A stretch of 64,000 nucleotides of DNA from Deltaproteobacteria bacterium. Lineage in GTDB: Bacteria > Desulfobacterota > Binatia > UBA1149 > CAITLU01. This document shows positions 48,879-59,343 of the stretch, one piece after another. A program made the position numbers and the translations under genes. The notes under the pieces were generated by a model, which was not told the origin of the DNA, made no database searches, and worked only from the letters and a program-made list of their open reading frames with translations. The stretch lies in NCBI GenBank assembly GCA_016218925.1, contig JACRCR010000054.1, positions 1-64,000 of the forward strand, read 5' to 3'. Within the stretch, counting starts at the first letter, position 1. Each line of letters begins with the position of its first letter.

Positions 48879-49478
48879 GTGGAGACTTCGGACTCGACCG
48901 TTCGTTGTGTGCTGAGCGAGTTGGTTCACGGGGCTGTTGCCCGCTCGGCGCTACGCGCCTCGGCTCTGACCGAGAGCTACCTGGTCGGGGTTCTGCTCGA
49001 TTTTCTGCGGAGCGACCCGCAGCGTCTGGGCCTGCTGCTGGGCGCGGAGTGGCTCAAGGCGACGGCGCTCCCGCCGCTGCTTCGGTACCGCCGCGTGAGG
49101 GAAATCGCCGACACCACTCTGTTTCTTTCTGGAGTCTTCGCCGACTACGTCGATTCGTCGGCGACCGGCAGCGACTACTACCGTTCGATCGGCACGCGAG
49201 CCTACCTGGATCTGGGCGCTCTGGCGCAAAACAGGGGGTGCTCGGAGTCGCCCCCGAGCGCGGACATCTTCGCCGACACCTACAACGACCTCGGCCGGCG
49301 TTTCCAACAGTTCGCGTTGGTGCTCAGTACCATCGCCGACCGCGAGTTGTTTCCGGCACAGCGGCGCGTGCTGGCGCTCTACCAGCGCTGGCTCGAGCGT
49401 GGCAGCGAGCGACACCGTCGCCGTTTGCTCAGTCTCGGGGTCACCTTGGAGATCCCCGATCCCTTACGTCCGAACTGA
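48879..49478 (+). CDS. Hypothetical protein, 199 aa
   Basis: Intact ORF in the correct orientation between nadA and a methyltransferase; ggagggag RBS upstream; no family recognised. Confidence 0.65.
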   Translation: METSDSTVRCVLSELVHGAVARSALRASALTESYLVGVLLDFLRSDPQRLGLLLGAEWLKATALPPLLRYRRVREIADTTLFLSGVFADYVDSSATGSDYYRSIGTRAYLDLGALAQNRGCSESPPSADIFADTYNDLGRRFQQFALVLSTIADRELFPAQRRVLALYQRWLERGSERHRRRLLSLGVTLEIPDPLRPN

Positions 49479-49504
49479 TCTTCGCCGACTGAGCCGGCTG
49501 TCGG

Positions 49505-50182
49505 TCAATGCCCGCGGCCGTTGGCCTTGCGGGCTTCGACGATGGTGAACAGCGACCAGGGCGAGGTCTTGTAGCGCTTCTCCAGAACCAGCACCCCCGA
49601 GTCGAGCACGTCGTGCAGCCTCAATCGGGTACTCCAGCCGAGGTAGCGGGTGATCGGATCGACGCCGTCGACGACGAAACGGATCAGTGCTCGCTCGCTG
49701 GAAAAATGGTTGATGATGACGATCTTGCCACCGGGCTTACACACCCGGACCATCTCGGCGAGCATCTTCCTCGGCTCGGGCACCACCGTGATGACGTGGA
49801 AAGCCGTCACGTAGTCGAAGCTCTGGTCGGGAAATTCCAGATGCAACGCGTCCATCTGGCGCAGTTCGATGTGCTCGTGCTGCGCGGGGTCCATCTTGTC
49901 CTCGCAGCGGTCGAGCATGTCACGGGACAGGTCGATGCCGATGACGCTGCAGTGGCGGGGGTAGGCGTCCAGCGAGAGCCCGGTGCCGATGCCGACCTCG
50001 AGCACGCGCGCGCCGTTCGGAATCGCCAGGCCCTTGACCACGCGATCGATGCGTTCGGCGAAAACCCGCGTGAAAACGTGGTCGTACAGCCCCGCCAGGT
50101 CGGAGTAGATCCGACTGCGGTGGGGCAGTTCTTTACGGCGCCGCTGACTCGGAGTGGTGCCTTGTCCCATATCAGCGTCCAC
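49505..50182 (-). CDS. Class I SAM methyltransferase (PmtA/UbiE-like phospholipid N-methyltransferase)
   Basis: YDHVFTRVFAERIDRVV, VLEVGIGTGLSLDAYP, VIGIDLSRDMLDRCEDK, VTAFHVITVVPEPRKMLAEMVRVCKPGGKIVIINHF. Confidence 0.88.
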   Translation of the reverse strand: MDADMGQGTTPSQRRRKELPHRSRIYSDLAGLYDHVFTRVFAERIDRVVKGLAIPNGARVLEVGIGTGLSLDAYPRHCSVIGIDLSRDMLDRCEDKMDPAQHEHIELRQMDALHLEFPDQSFDYVTAFHVITVVPEPRKMLAEMVRVCKPGGKIVIINHFSSERALIRFVVDGVDPITRYLGWSTRLRLHDVLDSGVLVLEKRYKTSPWSLFTIVEARKANGRGH

Positions 50183-50293
50183 GCGGCCTCCGGACTCTCA
50201 CAGCCACCTGCTCTGCTTACACGCCTGCGTGGCTTCTCTCAACCCGAGCGAGGTACGGGCCCGCAGAAACCTCGCGGATCCACTGCCGAGGCA

Positions 50294-51226
50294 TCAGGCC
50301 TTGGCCGGTTCGACGCCCAGCGCCGCGCCGCCCTTCCACATCTCGACGATCGGGCTGGCTATGAAAATAGACGAATAGGTTCCGGTCACGATCCCGACGA
50401 TCAGCGAAAACGCGAATCCGTGGATCACTCCGCCGCCGAAGAAGAACAACGACAGGCACACCAGCAACGCCGTCGTGCTGGTGAGAATGGTGCGCGACAG
50501 CGTCTCGTTGATGCTGCGGTTGATCAGCGTTCGCAGCCCCTCGCGCTGGTAGTGGTGGACGTTCTCTCGGATGCGATCGGAGACGATCACCGTATCGTTG
50601 ACCGAGTATCCGACGATGGTCAGCAGAGCCGCGACTATGGTCAGGTCCACTTCCATATTGACGATCGCCAGCGCGCCCACGGTGATCAGCACGTCGTGCA
50701 GCAACGCGACCGCAGCGCCGATCCCAAAACGCAAATCAAAGCGGAACGCGATGTAGATGCCCATCATGATCGTCGAGAACAGCACCGACAGCACGGCGCG
50801 TTGGCGAAGCTCGCGTCCTACTCTCGGGCCGACGATCTCGGTGCGCAGCTCACGGAAATCCTTCGCCGCGAAATGCTCGGCCAACGCCTTCTTGATCGTC
50901 TCGGCCTGACCGCCGGCGAGCTTCTCGTCGGCCGAGGCCACACGCAGCAGGTACTCGCCGGCCTGATTGCCGAACTCCTGCACCGAGGCCCCGCCCTCGG
51001 CCAGCCCCAGATGGTCTACCGCGCTGCGCATTTCGGCGATGCCCACACCGGGATCGACGCCGACGTGGAGCATGATGCCGCCCTCGAAGTCGATGCCGTA
51101 GTTGGGACCGCCGCGCAGCAGCAGCGCCGCCATCCCGATCACGATCAGCAACCCCGACAGGCCGAACGCCCACGAACGCAGCCTGAAGAAATCGACGTTG
51201 GTATGCGGTTTGATCAGTTCGAACAT
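50294..51226 (-). CDS. secF: Protein translocase subunit SecF
   Basis: NYGIDFEGGIMLHV, LLTIVGYSVNDTVIVSDRIREN. Confidence 0.95.
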   Translation of the reverse strand: MFELIKPHTNVDFFRLRSWAFGLSGLLIVIGMAALLLRGGPNYGIDFEGGIMLHVGVDPGVGIAEMRSAVDHLGLAEGGASVQEFGNQAGEYLLRVASADEKLAGGQAETIKKALAEHFAAKDFRELRTEIVGPRVGRELRQRAVLSVLFSTIMMGIYIAFRFDLRFGIGAAVALLHDVLITVGALAIVNMEVDLTIVAALLTIVGYSVNDTVIVSDRIRENVHHYQREGLRTLINRSINETLSRTILTSTTALLVCLSLFFFGGGVIHGFAFSLIVGIVTGTYSSIFIASPIVEMWKGGAALGVEPAKA

Positions 51227-51235
51227 GCCTGTTCC

Positions 51236-52804
51236 TCAGATGCTCAGCCGCGCAGCCGGCTTGGTCCCCACGACGAGGTCGTGAAGCACGCGCGAACAAT
51301 AGACCGCGGTGAAGATGGTCGTGACGATGCCGATGCACAGTGTCAGTGCAAAACCCTTGACCGGTCCCGATCCGAACTGGAACAGGATCAGGCCGGCCAG
51401 GAACGTCGTGACATTGGAATCGAGGATGGCAGGAAGGGCTCGGGCGTAGCCGGCGTCGAGTGCCGCATGCGCGGTCTTGCCTCCCCTCAGTTCTTCGCGG
51501 ATGCGTTCGTTGATCAGTACGTTGGCATCCACGGCCATGCCGAGCGTCAGCACGATTCCGGCGATGCCGGGCAGCGTCAAGGTACCGTGAAAAGCCGCCA
51601 GCGAAGCCAGCAGCAGCAGCACGTTGAGACCCATCGCCATGTCGGCGATCAATCCGGCGACGCGGTAGTAGACGAGCATGAACAGCGCCACCAAGGCGCC
51701 TCCCAGCAGGAACGAACGTGTCCCGGCGGCGATCGAATCGCGACCGAGCGAGGGACCGACCGTGCGTTCTTCGGCTACTACAACCGGCGCGGGCAACGCG
51801 CCGGCGCGCAGCACGATCGCCAGGTCGCGGGCTTCATCCAGCGTGAAGTTGCCGGTGATAACGGCCCTTCCCCCGCCAATGCGCTCGCGGATGACCGGCG
51901 CGCTCTGCACCTTGCCGTCGAGCACGATCGCCATGCGCCGGCCCACGTTGTCGGCGGTGATGCGGTCGAACACGCTGGCCCCTTGCGAGTTCAGCGTGAT
52001 GGCCACGTAAGGCGCCTCTCCCATCTGACCCGGACGGTGGCGCGCATCCGAGATCACCTCTCCTGACATCAGCACGGTCGGCTCCACCGAGTAGGTACTC
52101 TCGGTGGGCCGGCGGGTGACCGGATCGATCTCGCTTCCCGACAGCTTCTGCACTCCCGGTGCGCCCGGGTCGTTGGCGATGAGTTGGAACCGCAACTGCG
52201 CGGTGCGCCCGATCAGCTTCTTGGCGCGTTCGGCGTCCTGCACACCTGGAAGCTGCACCAGGATTCCGTCGGTGCCGGTGCGCTGAATCGTCGGCTCGGC
52301 CACGCCGAACTCGTCGATGCGGTTGCGCACGGTCTCGAGCGCCTGCTCGATCGCCAAGCTCTTGATGCCGTCCACCTCCGGCTTGGCAAGGCGGTATCGC
52401 AGACTCCCGTCGGCGCTGCCACCGGCAACCGGCTGAAGGTTGGGATACGTGTCGGAAACGAGATTCTCCATCTCGCCTCGCTTGGCGTCCCCGACCACGG
52501 AGAACGAGAGCGCGTCGGTTCCGTCACGCTTCCAGTCACGCGTGGCGATTTCCTTCTCTCTGGCTTCGCGGCGAAGCTGCTCCATCGTCATGTCGATGGT
52601 GTTCTCGACCGCCTTGTCGGACTGGACCTCGAGAACGAGGTGGATGCCTCCGCGCAGATCCAGACCCAGCGAAACCGGCTGGGTGGGAAGGGCCGACTTC
52701 CACCAGTCCGGCAGTTCGCTCACGAAGTTCGGCGTCAAGACGACGATCGCAACCAGCAACGGTCCCACGATCGTCGAGACGCGCCATGACATAGCCCTAT
52801 CCAC
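51236..52804 (-). CDS. secD: Protein translocase subunit SecD
   Basis: LGLDLRGGIHLVLEV, LTLGMAVDANVLINERIREEL. Confidence 0.96.
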   Translation of the reverse strand: MDRAMSWRVSTIVGPLLVAIVVLTPNFVSELPDWWKSALPTQPVSLGLDLRGGIHLVLEVQSDKAVENTIDMTMEQLRREAREKEIATRDWKRDGTDALSFSVVGDAKRGEMENLVSDTYPNLQPVAGGSADGSLRYRLAKPEVDGIKSLAIEQALETVRNRIDEFGVAEPTIQRTGTDGILVQLPGVQDAERAKKLIGRTAQLRFQLIANDPGAPGVQKLSGSEIDPVTRRPTESTYSVEPTVLMSGEVISDARHRPGQMGEAPYVAITLNSQGASVFDRITADNVGRRMAIVLDGKVQSAPVIRERIGGGRAVITGNFTLDEARDLAIVLRAGALPAPVVVAEERTVGPSLGRDSIAAGTRSFLLGGALVALFMLVYYRVAGLIADMAMGLNVLLLLASLAAFHGTLTLPGIAGIVLTLGMAVDANVLINERIREELRGGKTAHAALDAGYARALPAILDSNVTTFLAGLILFQFGSGPVKGFALTLCIGIVTTIFTAVYCSRVLHDLVVGTKPAARLSI

Positions 52805-52806
52805 TC

Positions 52807-53130
52807 TCAGCCCTCCTTGGTCGCCGGGGCCGCCGGGGCCGCGGCTGAAATCTTCGAACGGTCGTAACGGACCCGCACGTTGGAGGCGATCTCGAGCGTC
52901 ACGTCGCTCGCGCGCACGTCGACGATCCGTCCGTACAGCCCACTGGAAGTCACCACGACGTCGCCGCGCTTGAGACCGCGGACGAACTCTTCGTGTGCCT
53001 TGGCCTGCTGCTGCTGGGGCCTCACCAGCAGCAGATAGAAGACACCGAGGATCAGTACCATCGGTGCCAGTTGCAGCAGTCCCTGTGGCACGGCCTGCGC
53101 CAATACCGGTGCGATCATCGCGCTATCCAT
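52807..53130 (-). CDS. yajC: Preprotein translocase subunit YajC
   Basis: LVLILGVFYLLLVRPQQQQAKAHEEFVRGLKRGDVVVTSSGLYGRI. Confidence 0.93.
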   Translation of the reverse strand: MDSAMIAPVLAQAVPQGLLQLAPMVLILGVFYLLLVRPQQQQAKAHEEFVRGLKRGDVVVTSSGLYGRIVDVRASDVTLEIASNVRVRYDRSKISAAAPAAPATKEG

Positions 53131-54256
53131 CCGTACCTCCCGAACCTTCTTCGTAGCGGGCGCGGAATCCGCGCCGAAACCCATCATACAGGTCGGCGGA
53201 CAGTGCCGCGCGAATCTCGCTCATCAGCCGCTGATAGAAACGGACGTTGTGCAAGCTGCAGAGGATGGCGCCGAGCATCTCTCCCCGCTTGGCGAGGTGG
53301 TGAAGGTAACCGCGTGAAAAACCGATGCAAGCTTCGCAGTCACAACCGTCCTCGAGCGGCCCGTCGAAATCCGCGTGGCAGGCGTTGCGGATCGACAGGG
53401 TTCCGCCACCCGTAAAGACACTGCCGTTGCGGCCGTTTCTGGTCGGCAGCACGCAGTCGAAGAGGTCGTAGCCCCATCCGCAGAGCTCGACCAAGTCCAG
53501 CGGAGTGCCCATGCCCATCATGTAGCGTGGCTTGGCGTCGGGCAGCATCGCAACTGCCGCCTCGGCCACCCGCATCGTGTCCTCGCGGCCCTCTCCCACC
53601 GACAGGCCGCCGACCGCGTACCCCGGGAAGTCGAGATCCACCAGTGCAGCGGCGTTCTCGCGGCGCAGATCCTCGAAGAGGCCGCCTTGCTGAATCGCGA
53701 AGATCGACGTCGGCGAGCCGTCGCTCATGGCCGCGCGGGTACGGCGCGCCCAGCGCAGCGTGCGGGCGGCGCCATCGGCGGCGCTGCGGCGGTCGCCCGG
53801 ATCGGCTACGCATACGTCGAAGGCCATCCCGACATCCACCCCGAGGCGAACCTCGAGGTCTACCACGCTCTCGGCGGTCAGAAGCATCCTGGCGCCATCG
53901 ATAGGCGAGCGAAACAGCGCACCTTCCTCGTCGATCTTCACGTGATCAGCGAGACTGAAAGCCTGAAACCCGCCACTGTCGGTCAGGACCGGACCGTCCC
54001 AACCCATGAAGCGGTGGATGCCTCCGAGACGCGCCACGGTCTCGGCGCCCGGCCGCTGGGCCAGGTGATAGATGTTGGAGAGGAGCATCTGCACCCCGGC
54101 GCCGCGCAGTTGCCGCGGAGTGAGCCCCTTGACGGTTCCGTAGGTGCCGACCGGCATGAAGGCCGGAGTCTCGACGTCGCCGTGGGGCAGCCGCAGAGTT
54201 CCCACCCTGCCGCCGCTCCCGGCGCGTGAATCGATCTCGAACCGCAACGAACTCAT
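53123..54256 (-). CDS. tgt: tRNA-guanine transglycosylase
   Basis: FMPVGTYGTVKGLTPRQL, LLSNIYHLAQRPG, VLTDSGGFQAFSLAD, GYDLFDCVLPTRNGRNG; FeS/Zn Cys cluster CDCEAC. Confidence 0.96.
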   Translation of the reverse strand: MSSLRFEIDSRAGSGGRVGTLRLPHGDVETPAFMPVGTYGTVKGLTPRQLRGAGVQMLLSNIYHLAQRPGAETVARLGGIHRFMGWDGPVLTDSGGFQAFSLADHVKIDEEGALFRSPIDGARMLLTAESVVDLEVRLGVDVGMAFDVCVADPGDRRSAADGAARTLRWARRTRAAMSDGSPTSIFAIQQGGLFEDLRRENAAALVDLDFPGYAVGGLSVGEGREDTMRVAEAAVAMLPDAKPRYMMGMGTPLDLVELCGWGYDLFDCVLPTRNGRNGSVFTGGGTLSIRNACHADFDGPLEDGCDCEACIGFSRGYLHHLAKRGEMLGAILCSLHNVRFYQRLMSEIRAALSADLYDGFRRGFRARYEEGSGGTDG

Positions 54257-55353
54257 AGGATCAGCATTGCGTCGCCAAAGCTGTAGAAACGATAGCGTTC
54301 TGCGACCGCCACCGCGTACGCGTCGCGGACCAGTTGCGGGTCCGCCACGGCCATCACCAGCGCCAGCAAGGTCGAGCCCGGCAGATGGAAATTGGTCACC
54401 AAAGCGTCTACGACCGCAAATCGGTGGCCCGGGCGGATGAACAGCGCGGTTCGGCCGCGGCCAGCCGCCAGCAACCCGCCGTCGCGCGCGGCGGCTAGCG
54501 TAGGAGAACTGCGGAGCGCGGCGTGCGCGCCTTCCAGCGCCCGCACCGTCGTAGTGCCCACGGCAACCACGGCCCTACCGTCCCTGCGCGCGCGGACGAT
54601 TTTCGCGGCGGCCTCCTCGCCGATCTCGAACTGCTCTTCTTCCATCTGGTGATCGTCCAGGCTCCCACGCACCGGTATGAACGTGCCGGGGCCGACGTGA
54701 AGAGTCAGCTTTGTGAATTCAAATCCGCGACTTTGCAAGCGTTCCAGCAGGCCGGCGGTAAAATGCAAGCCGGCCGTCGGGGCGGCGACCGAGCCCGGGC
54801 TGCGGGCGTAGACGGTCTGGTAGCGTTCAGCGTCGGTCGCGCTCGGGCCCTGCGGTCGGTCAATGTATGGCGGCAACGGCAACTCTCCGATGCTCGCCAG
54901 TACCTCCGTCACAGTCCGCGGCGCGAACTCGAGAACGCAGCGGCCCTGATCCACCGGACCTTCCACCAGTGCCGTTACGCCCTCGGCAAACATCACGCTC
55001 TGCCCCGGGCGCATCCCCTTACTCGAGCGGGTAAGCGCTCTGGCGCGGGTGTCGTGCGCGGCGTCGGCGCCGAGCAGCAGGACTTCCACGGCTCCGTCGC
55101 TGCCTACCTTGCGACCGTGAAGGCGAGCGGGAATGACCTTGGAATCGTTGGCCACCAGCAGCGCGCGCGGTGGCAGCCAATCCGCGAGATCGCCGAAGCG
55201 GACGTGATTGAGCCGCCCGGAGCTGCGGTCCACGATCATCAACCGCGACTCGTCGCGCCTCGCCGCGGGCTGCTGCGCGATCAGCTCGGGCGGCAGCAAG
55301 TAGTCGAGCGGGCCGGCCTCGCCGTCGCTTCGCGGGTTGCTTGGCGAGGCCAC
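54253..55353 (-). CDS. queA: S-adenosylmethionine:tRNA ribosyltransferase-isomerase
   Basis: DYLLPPELIAQQPAARRDESRLMIVDR, SVAAPTAGLHFTAGLLERL, HVGPGTFIPVR, NFHLPGSTLLALVMA. Confidence 0.96.
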   Translation of the reverse strand: MASPSNPRSDGEAGPLDYLLPPELIAQQPAARRDESRLMIVDRSSGRLNHVRFGDLADWLPPRALLVANDSKVIPARLHGRKVGSDGAVEVLLLGADAAHDTRARALTRSSKGMRPGQSVMFAEGVTALVEGPVDQGRCVLEFAPRTVTEVLASIGELPLPPYIDRPQGPSATDAERYQTVYARSPGSVAAPTAGLHFTAGLLERLQSRGFEFTKLTLHVGPGTFIPVRGSLDDHQMEEEQFEIGEEAAAKIVRARRDGRAVVAVGTTTVRALEGAHAALRSSPTLAAARDGGLLAAGRGRTALFIRPGHRFAVVDALVTNFHLPGSTLLALVMAVADPQLVRDAYAVAVAERYRFYSFGDAMLIL

Positions 55354-55360
55354 CTGCAGG

Positions 55361-56167
55361 TCAGAGAGCCGGCTCGGCGCCCTTGGCGCCGCTCGCGGCA
55401 GCCGCGCCCGACGACGCAGCGTCCTGGCGCTGCTGGTGGCGGATGAACGGCGACAACAGGTCGACCGGGATCGGCAGCACTACCGTCGCACTGTGCTCCG
55501 AGGCGATCTCGGTGAGGGTCTGAAGGAAACGCAGTTGCACCGCGATCGGGTGCTCGCCCATCTTGGCGGCGGCCTCGGTCAGTCGCGCAGAGGCCTGATA
55601 CTCGCCTTCGGCGTTGATCACATTTGCGCGGCGTTCGCGCTCGGCTTCGGCTTGACGCGCCATCGCCCGCTGCATCTCTTGTGGGAGATCGATGTGCTTG
55701 AGCTCGACGCTCACCACCTTGATGCCCCACGGATCGGTCTGCTCGTCCAGGATGCTCTGGATCTGCTGGTTGATACGCTCGCGATCCGACAGCAGTTGAT
55801 CGAGTTCGGCTTGACCGCAAACGCTGCGCAACGTGGTCTGGGCGAGCTGCGACGTCGCGTAGAGATAGTTTTCGACGTCGATCACCGCCTTGCTCGGATC
55901 CACCACGCGGAAGTACAGCACCGCGTTGACCTTTACCGAGACGTTGTCGCGGGTGATGACGTCCTGACTGGGAACGTCCATGGTGACGGTGCGCATGTCG
56001 ATGCGCAGCATCTTCTCGATGAGCGGGACCACGAAGATCACGCCGGGGCCACGGTAGGGCACCAGCCGGCCGAGCCGCAGAATCACCGCGCGTTCGTATT
56101 CGCGCAGAACCTTGAGGCCGCTTCCGATCAGCAGAAGCAAAGCGGTCAGAGCGTAGATTTCTATCAT
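55361..56167 (-). CDS. Slipin/stomatin-like SPFH protein
   Basis: [63 protein letters not shown]. Confidence 0.93.
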   Translation of the reverse strand: MIEIYALTALLLLIGSGLKVLREYERAVILRLGRLVPYRGPGVIFVVPLIEKMLRIDMRTVTMDVPSQDVITRDNVSVKVNAVLYFRVVDPSKAVIDVENYLYATSQLAQTTLRSVCGQAELDQLLSDRERINQQIQSILDEQTDPWGIKVVSVELKHIDLPQEMQRAMARQAEAERERRANVINAEGEYQASARLTEAAAKMGEHPIAVQLRFLQTLTEIASEHSATVVLPIPVDLLSPFIRHQQRQDAASSGAAAASGAKGAEPAL

Positions 56168-57537
56168 GGCTGCACTTCCTCCTTTCGCTCGCGCACCCGC
56201 ACGCAAAGTCCCTCTACCGACTCGACCGTTACCTCGCGGCCGCTCTGGATCGGCGCCGTACTCACGGCGTTCCACCGCTCGCCGTGTACTCTGACCTGCC
56301 CGTTGCGGTGGACCTCGGTAAGGGCGACTCCGAACTCACCAACCAGGCCTTCGCCGCCACCGACGGCGGGGCGGCGCCGATCGCGCACCAGGACCGTCAC
56401 CACCAGCAGCAAGAACGCGCCGAAGCAGGCAACCACGCTGGCGATCAGACGCCGATCGACCTGCAACGCGGAGTCGGTCGTGTACAGGAACAACGACCCG
56501 AGCGCGAGAGCGACGATTCCACCGAGTCCAAGCACGCCGAAGCTCGGAGCCATCGCTTCGCCGATCAGGCAGCCCATTCCGAGCAGCAGCAGCAGCAGGC
56601 CGGTGAGGTTGATCGGCAACACCTGTCCGGCCAGCAGCGCCAGCAGCAGGCAGATCGCTCCGACTACTCCCGGCATCACCGCGCCCGGGTGTGTGAACTC
56701 CATGTACAGCCCGAGCATCGCAGCCATCATCAGCAGATACGCGATGTTCGGATCGGCAATGACCGCCAGCACCCGCTGGCGAAGCGTCATCTCGATGTCG
56801 ACGACACGCGGCTGCCCGTCTGCACCGATGACAGCCGTCATATCCAACGTGATCTCGTCGCCGGCAACCTCGACCTTGCGGCCGCCGGCCTTGGCCAGAA
56901 CATCGGCGAGATTTTCGGCGACGAAATCGACCACCGCGAGTTTCACCGCGTCACTCTCGGTCGCCGTCACGCTCTCGCGCACGGCCTTCTCGGCCCAGGC
57001 GATGTTGCGGCCACGCCGCTCTGCGATCGCGGTTCCGAAAGCCGCAGTGAAGTTCTCGACCTTCTTGCCGAGATCTCCGGGGATATCCTCCCCCTGACCG
57101 CCGACCGGATGCGCGGCGCCTATCGAAGTGCCGGGCGCCATCGCCGCCACGTGAGCAGCGATGGTGAGAAACACCCCGGCCGAGGTCGCGCTGGCTCCGC
57201 CGGGAGCCACGTAGACGATGATCGGAAGCGGCGACGCCAGGAAGCTCTTGACGATGGCCTTGGTGGACTCGAGCAACCCTCCGGGAGTATCGAGCATCAC
57301 GATCAGCGCCGGGGCACCGGCCGCGTGCGCGGCGACGATCGCTCCGTCCAGATAATCGACCACCGCCGGAGTGATCGGACCTTCGACGTGTGCGCGATAG
57401 ACGCTGGTCGCGGCGGCCTGCGCCAGCGCTTGCGACGAGCAGGTCACCGCGAGGCCGATGGCGAGCATCAGCGCGCGCAGCGCCTGCCGCCCTGCCGAGC
57501 GCCATCCGCGCGAGGGCCGCTCTGCCGTGGCGCTCAA
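56164..57537 (-). CDS. NfeD-family membrane-bound serine protease (ClpP-class domain plus C-terminal NfeD domain)
   Basis: [45 protein letters not shown], then multi-TM, then OB-like [20 protein letters not shown] start overlaps previous stop; start uncertain. Confidence 0.88.
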   Translation of the reverse strand: MSATAERPSRGWRSAGRQALRALMLAIGLAVTCSSQALAQAAATSVYRAHVEGPITPAVVDYLDGAIVAAHAAGAPALIVMLDTPGGLLESTKAIVKSFLASPLPIIVYVAPGGASATSAGVFLTIAAHVAAMAPGTSIGAAHPVGGQGEDIPGDLGKKVENFTAAFGTAIAERRGRNIAWAEKAVRESVTATESDAVKLAVVDFVAENLADVLAKAGGRKVEVAGDEITLDMTAVIGADGQPRVVDIEMTLRQRVLAVIADPNIAYLLMMAAMLGLYMEFTHPGAVMPGVVGAICLLLALLAGQVLPINLTGLLLLLLGMGCLIGEAMAPSFGVLGLGGIVALALGSLFLYTTDSALQVDRRLIASVVACFGAFLLLVVTVLVRDRRRPAVGGGEGLVGEFGVALTEVHRNGQVRVHGERWNAVSTAPIQSGREVTVESVEGLCVRVRERKEEVQP

Positions 57538-58394
57538 GCCGAAGTCCCCCGCTTCGGCATCTCCAGGCCGAGTCTTGCCATCACCAGCTTGATGTCCTCC
57601 CAGACCAGTCGCTTGTCGCCTGGGGTGCGCAGCAGATAGGCCGGATGGAAGGTGGGCATCAGAGCCACCGGGCCGGAGGTGCCGATGCCGTCGAGTTGAT
57701 GCCACTGGCCGCGCCGTCGCGAAATCGGCGTGCGGTCGCGCAGCAGCACCTGAGTGGCGAACGCCCCGAGCGAGATGACGACTCTGGGAGCCACCAGTTC
57801 GATCTGACGTCGCAGGAACGGTTCGCAGGCGACGATCTCGTCGGGCTCGGGATTGCGGTTGTTCGGCGGGCGGCACTTGACGACGTTGGCGATGTAAACC
57901 CTGTCGCGGCCGAGACCCATCCCGCCGGTGATGATCCTGTCGAGCAAGGCGCCTGCTTTGCCTACGAAGGGCTTGCCTTGCAGGTCCTCGTCTTCGCCGG
58001 GTCCCTCGCCGACGAACATCACCTCGGCGCGTGGATCTCCGACCCCGAAAACGATGTTCTTTCGCCCACTGCACAGTTTGCAGCGCCGGCAGTCGCCGAG
58101 CACGTTGCGGAGTTCTTCGAGTGACGAGGCTGCGCATATGGCCGGTTCGACCAGTAGATGCGAGAGCGCCGAAGGGACGCCCTCTGCGGGTCTGCCAGGC
58201 CGCGGCTCAGGCGACGCGGCCCGCCCCACCGGCAACGCGGAGGCGCCAACGCCGGCTGCGGGGGTTGAGGCGTGCGCCGCGCGCGCGGCCGGTCCTCGCC
58301 TCTGCGCGGCGGCCGCGCCGGGAACGGCGTCGAGCCCCAGCGCCATCTCGCGCTCGAGGTATGCACGCACGAGTTTGGTAGCATCCGGTTCCAT
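57534..58394 (-). CDS. Uracil-DNA glycosylase family 4/5
   Basis: [75 protein letters not shown]. Confidence 0.93.
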   Translation of the reverse strand: MEPDATKLVRAYLEREMALGLDAVPGAAAAQRRGPAARAAHASTPAAGVGASALPVGRAASPEPRPGRPAEGVPSALSHLLVEPAICAASSLEELRNVLGDCRRCKLCSGRKNIVFGVGDPRAEVMFVGEGPGEDEDLQGKPFVGKAGALLDRIITGGMGLGRDRVYIANVVKCRPPNNRNPEPDEIVACEPFLRRQIELVAPRVVISLGAFATQVLLRDRTPISRRRGQWHQLDGIGTSGPVALMPTFHPAYLLRTPGDKRLVWEDIKLVMARLGLEMPKRGTSA

Positions 58395-58405
58395 TGTTCC
58401 GCGCC

Positions 58406-59326
58406 GTGGCTCGCTGTAGTGTCGGCCGACCGATGCTGCTGCTCGTCCTTACCGCTGCGATCGTGTTCCTGCTCCCAGACAACGCGCTGGCGTGGGGGCC
58501 GATCACCCACATCGTACACGGAAGTGGTGTCCTCACCAGCCTCGGCGCCCTTCCCGACGCGGTCCGAGCGGTTCTGGCCGCCAACCCGGCTTGCTACCTC
58601 TACGGCTGCGTCGGCGCCGACATCATCCAGGCCAAGTCTTTCAGCGGCGATCTCGCCGGCCACTGCCATCGCTGGCCGGTGGCGTGGCGTTTCGTCGATG
58701 AGGCCGAGAGCGATCGCGAGAAGGCGTTCGCGTGGGGCTACATGACCCACCTCGCGGCCGACATCCTCTCGCACAACCATTTCGTCCCGAGCAGCTTGCT
58801 GCGATCGTTCGCCTCACCTGCCCTGGGACACGCCTACTGGGAAGCCCGTGCGGACGCGCTCCAGGATCCGAGCCACCGTGAGTTGGTCAAGCAACTGCTC
58901 GCGCACTCGTTCGCGGACTGCGATGGATTGGTGGAACGGGTCATCACGCGCACTTTGCTTTCGTTCAAAACCAACAAGCGCATCTTCGATTCGCTGCTGG
59001 CGGTGTCGCGCCTGAACAGGTGGCAAGGGTTCGTCCGCAGGGTCAGCGCGCGTTCCCGCTACGAACTGCACGACGATACGCTGGCGAGATACAACGCCGC
59101 CTGCATCGCGGCGGCCGTCGATCTGCTCGCAGAACATCGCGCGTCCTACACACAGGACTACGACCCCACCGGTGAAGAAGTGTTGCTGCGCGCGATCGCG
59201 CTACGGCGCCGGCTGCGTGCGCTGAAGAGAGCGCGCCGTCTGGATGCGGCGCTGGAAGCCGAAATTGGAGAGCAGATGGGGCTCGAAGAGCTCCCACCCG
59301 ACCACCTTCCCGCTTCGCGCGACTAG
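58406..59326 (+). CDS. Exported zinc-dependent phospholipase C-like protein
   Basis: Signal peptide then [11 protein letters not shown] (N-terminal Trp/His), [44 protein letters not shown]; start 58394, 58406 or 58433 uncertain. Confidence 0.78.
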   Translation: MARCSVGRPMLLLVLTAAIVFLLPDNALAWGPITHIVHGSGVLTSLGALPDAVRAVLAANPACYLYGCVGADIIQAKSFSGDLAGHCHRWPVAWRFVDEAESDREKAFAWGYMTHLAADILSHNHFVPSSLLRSFASPALGHAYWEARADALQDPSHRELVKQLLAHSFADCDGLVERVITRTLLSFKTNKRIFDSLLAVSRLNRWQGFVRRVSARSRYELHDDTLARYNAACIAAAVDLLAEHRASYTQDYDPTGEEVLLRAIALRRRLRALKRARRLDAALEAEIGEQMGLEELPPDHLPASRD

Positions 59327-59343
59327 GATCCCACCGTCGAAGC

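Noticed and set aside
49508-52066. 852-aa plus-strand ORF
   Set aside because: Antisense to the methyltransferase, secF and secD; composition (His/Gln/Arg/Asp-rich) is typical of the reverse frame of a high-GC gene.
55337-57639. 586-aa and 451-aa plus-strand ORFs
   Set aside because: Antisense to slipin and nfeD; Ser/Arg- or His/Gln-rich shadow frames.
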